Origin: Ruminococcaceae bacterium UBA1865 | GTDB taxonomy: Bacteria > Bacillota > Clostridia > Oscillospirales > Acutalibacteraceae | Reading direction: 5' to 3' | Assembly: GCA_002338255.1 (NCBI GenBank) | Contig: DDHX01000021.1 | Coordinates: 10,218-15,833 of the forward strand | Length of the DNA stretch: 5,616 nucleotides | Shown: piece by piece, positions 3,988-5,616 of the stretch | Layout: each line of letters opens with the position of its first letter | How positions within the stretch are numbered: position 1 is the stretch's first letter | Program-made: the position numbers and the translations under genes | The notes under the pieces: generated by a model | Database searches by the model: none | The model's input: only the letters and a program-made list of their open reading frames with translations | Told to the model about the DNA's origin: nothing

Positions 3988-5616
3988 TTATGAAATGGTG
4001 ACTATAGTGCGAGGAGCCTTTTCTCTGTTTACATAGAAACCGGTGCTACTACCAACATGGCCAACTGCGGTTACTTTAAAGAAATAGGCATTGCCTGTTG
4101 AATAGCTAGGTGTTACCTGAAAAGCAGAGCCGCTTCCGCTGACAAAATTCGGTTTTTTAGCTGAAATTATTTTAAATTGATATGTTTTTCCAAACTTTAC
4201 ATTCAGCTTCCGGCCTGTGTCCGACGTAGCTGCAGCTATTTTTTGAGGCAGCAGTACATAAGTAGAACAATGGCTGATTGGTATATTTATAAATCCGCTA
4301 ACGTTTACCAAATAGGGCGAGTCGGATTCGGATTCAAGAAGTTTTGTTGTTGGGCTGTAATAATAAAGGTAGACACTTTGACCGGGCCGGAACCCTCCAG
4401 TAATAGTATTTACTGAGACTGTAGCGGGTTGGGCAAGCACGCCATTGTTTGCAAAGGAAAGAGACAGATTATTGAATCCCGCTGGCAGAGCGTTATACAC
4501 CGTGTCTGAATCAACTGCTGGTCTGATCTTCAGCGCAAGATCAAGTCTCTTAAACGCATCTAAGGTCTTTACAAGGCTGGCCCCGCTAAATGCCCAGCTG
4601 TAAATTTCCTTCTGCGTGGAACTATCCACAACGCCTATAGTTAAATCCTTTTTTCTCTGTTTTGCAGCCTGTAAAACAGACGGGTCTAAAATCAGTGAAA
4701 CATCGGTGCCTGCACTCCAGTTGTATGCAATTTGATGAGGAACTTTCAATACAAGCTTTACAGATTTCGTTTCAGCAGAATTCAACTGTTGTACCAGAGC
4801 TTCTTTTGGAACCGTAATTTCAACAGACACAGGTTTTTTTTGTGCCACCGCCGCAGAGATAATATCTCCAACCTCGGGCGCGACAGTAGAACTGAGCATT
4901 GCAGAACCTCCTGAAACGCAAGGAAGTGTGTCTAAATCAGGAGTGATGGCCAATTTTTTTACACCATATTGCTCGGTGATTGCATAGGTCTTGAGTTGAG
5001 TGGGAGAACTGCTGGAATGATTGGAATTTTTTGACCTATTAGAATTATCGTTACCATCGCTCGCGTTAGTATTGACCGCCTCGATGTCATCAAAGTACAT
5101 GGTAGAATCGACTGACCACGTATCGACGGTATTTTTAGGAGCTATCGTGTTGCAAAAAATAGCAAAATGCTGTATATTCTTCGGATTGAATACCCCATTT
5201 TGCTTTCCTTTGAACTGACTGAATGGAATGGTTATCAACTGCGGGTTAGACTCTGAAGCCAAATTTGAAAGATTAACTTCGAATTCATCCCCGTCAGTTT
5301 TAATTTGAATCACCAGTTTTTGACCTTTACCGTCCGGCTTTAGCCAGAACTGGATTGCATTATATGCGGACCAGTCAACGCCGCTCAGAGCCTTGATAAT
5401 TCCCGCCCATCCTTCACTGACTTGTTCGGTGGATATTAAGTAGTGGAACGCAAGGCCATAACTCTCGCCGTGATGTTGCGTGCTGTCGCTGGTAAGTTGC
5501 ACATTCGCGCTACATCCGGAGCCAACGTTGGTTGAATAAGCCGCTTGGAGCAGGCCGGTTTCACCGTAATACCCTTCAAAATCATCTACCATGGATGGAT
5601 TCACAGCGGATTCTGG
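3988..5616 (-). CDS. Secreted modular protein with CBM11-like carbohydrate-binding module, C-terminal part (5' end beyond right edge)
   Basis: 542 codons are visible. The frame is open to the right edge, beginning [18 protein letters not shown]. The internal GTG (5604) and ATG (5592) have no ribosome binding site, so the true start lies outside. Module 1 (5586 to about 5075) runs from DDFEGYYG through [15 protein letters not shown] and IPFSQFKG to YFDDIEAV. It has the beta-sandwich pattern of CBM11-like modules attached to clostridial glucanases and mannanases. A Ser/Asn-rich linker follows (about 5073-4996). Next comes a beta-rich region (about 4995-4240) ending in [18 protein letters not shown] and [11 protein letters not shown], a pattern I recall from clostridial extracellular proteins. 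A final module (about 4227-3991) reads [13 protein letters not shown]...[19 protein letters not shown]. No dockerin, SLH or LPXTG anchor is present at the C-terminus. A glycoside hydrolase domain upstream is plausible but unseen. Confidence 0.85.
   Translation of the reverse strand, partial: PESAVNPSMVDDFEGYYGETGLLQAAYSTNVGSGCSANVQLTSDSTQHHGESYGLAFHYLISTEQVSEGWAGIIKALSGVDWSAYNAIQFWLKPDGKGQKLVIQIKTDGDEFEVNLSNLASESNPQLITIPFSQFKGKQNGVFNPKNIQHFAIFCNTIAPKNTVDTWSVDSTMYFDDIEAVNTNASDGNDNSNRSKNSNHSSSSPTQLKTYAITEQYGVKKLAITPDLDTLPCVSGGSAMLSSTVAPEVGDIISAAVAQKKPVSVEITVPKEALVQQLNSAETKSVKLVLKVPHQIAYNWSAGTDVSLILDPSVLQAAKQRKKDLTIGVVDSSTQKEIYSWAFSGASLVKTLDAFKRLDLALKIRPAVDSDTVYNALPAGFNNLSLSFANNGVLAQPATVSVNTITGGFRPGQSVYLYYYSPTTKLLESESDSPYLVNVSGFINIPISHCSTYVLLPQKIAAATSDTGRKLNVKFGKTYQFKIISAKKPNFVSGSGSAFQVTPSYSTGNAYFFKVTAVGHVGSSTGFYVNREKAPRTIVTIS

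Overview
The window looks like chromosomal DNA from a low-to-moderate GC Firmicute of the class Clostridia, probably a Ruminococcaceae/Oscillospiraceae-type anaerobe. The reasons are strong GGAGG-type ribosome binding sites, A/T-rich intergenic DNA with consensus-like sigma-A promoters, a Firmicute-type oleate hydratase, a remnant that resembles clostridial IS3 elements, and a large secreted modular protein of the kind seen in plant-fibre-degrading clostridia. No genus can be named from the sequence alone.

Layout, left to right. (1) 1-226, minus strand: the N-terminal DNA-binding part of a LacI-family repressor that runs off the left edge, with its own promoter at 279-307 embedded in a cluster of repeated A/T-rich half-sites. 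(2) 227-699: a 473-base divergent intergenic region with no credible gene. It holds the lacI-type promoter, an 11+2+11 perfect dyad, and two rightward extended -10 promoters, each with a dyad near its predicted start point. (3) 700-1254, plus: a TetR-family regulator of the DhaS-like type. (4) 1289-1335: a perfect 18-bp-stem hairpin, probably the tetR terminator. (5) 1398-3173, plus: a full-length 591-residue oleate hydratase (OhyA). (6) 3276 to about 3630: a decayed IS3-family element with one terminal repeat, a strong hairpin in front of its first ORF, an internally deleted orfA and a stub of orfB. (7) About 3631-3987: unassigned DNA. (8) 3988-5616, minus: the C-terminal 542 residues of a secreted modular protein, with a CBM11-like carbohydrate-binding module, a Ser/Asn linker and two beta-rich C-terminal modules. 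Its N-terminus and any catalytic domain lie beyond the right edge.

How they fit together: the tetR-ohyA pair is a plausible self-contained response unit. A ligand-sensing repressor lies directly upstream of an enzyme that hydrates, and so detoxifies, unsaturated fatty acids. The LacI-type regulator and the carbohydrate-binding protein suggest polysaccharide or sugar use on either side, but nothing in the window links them directly. The IS remnant lies between the convergent ohyA and secreted-protein genes. I found no clearly new biological system. The most interesting material is regulatory DNA (the repeated half-sites over the lacI promoter and the paired promoter/dyad arrangements before tetR) and the decayed IS end.
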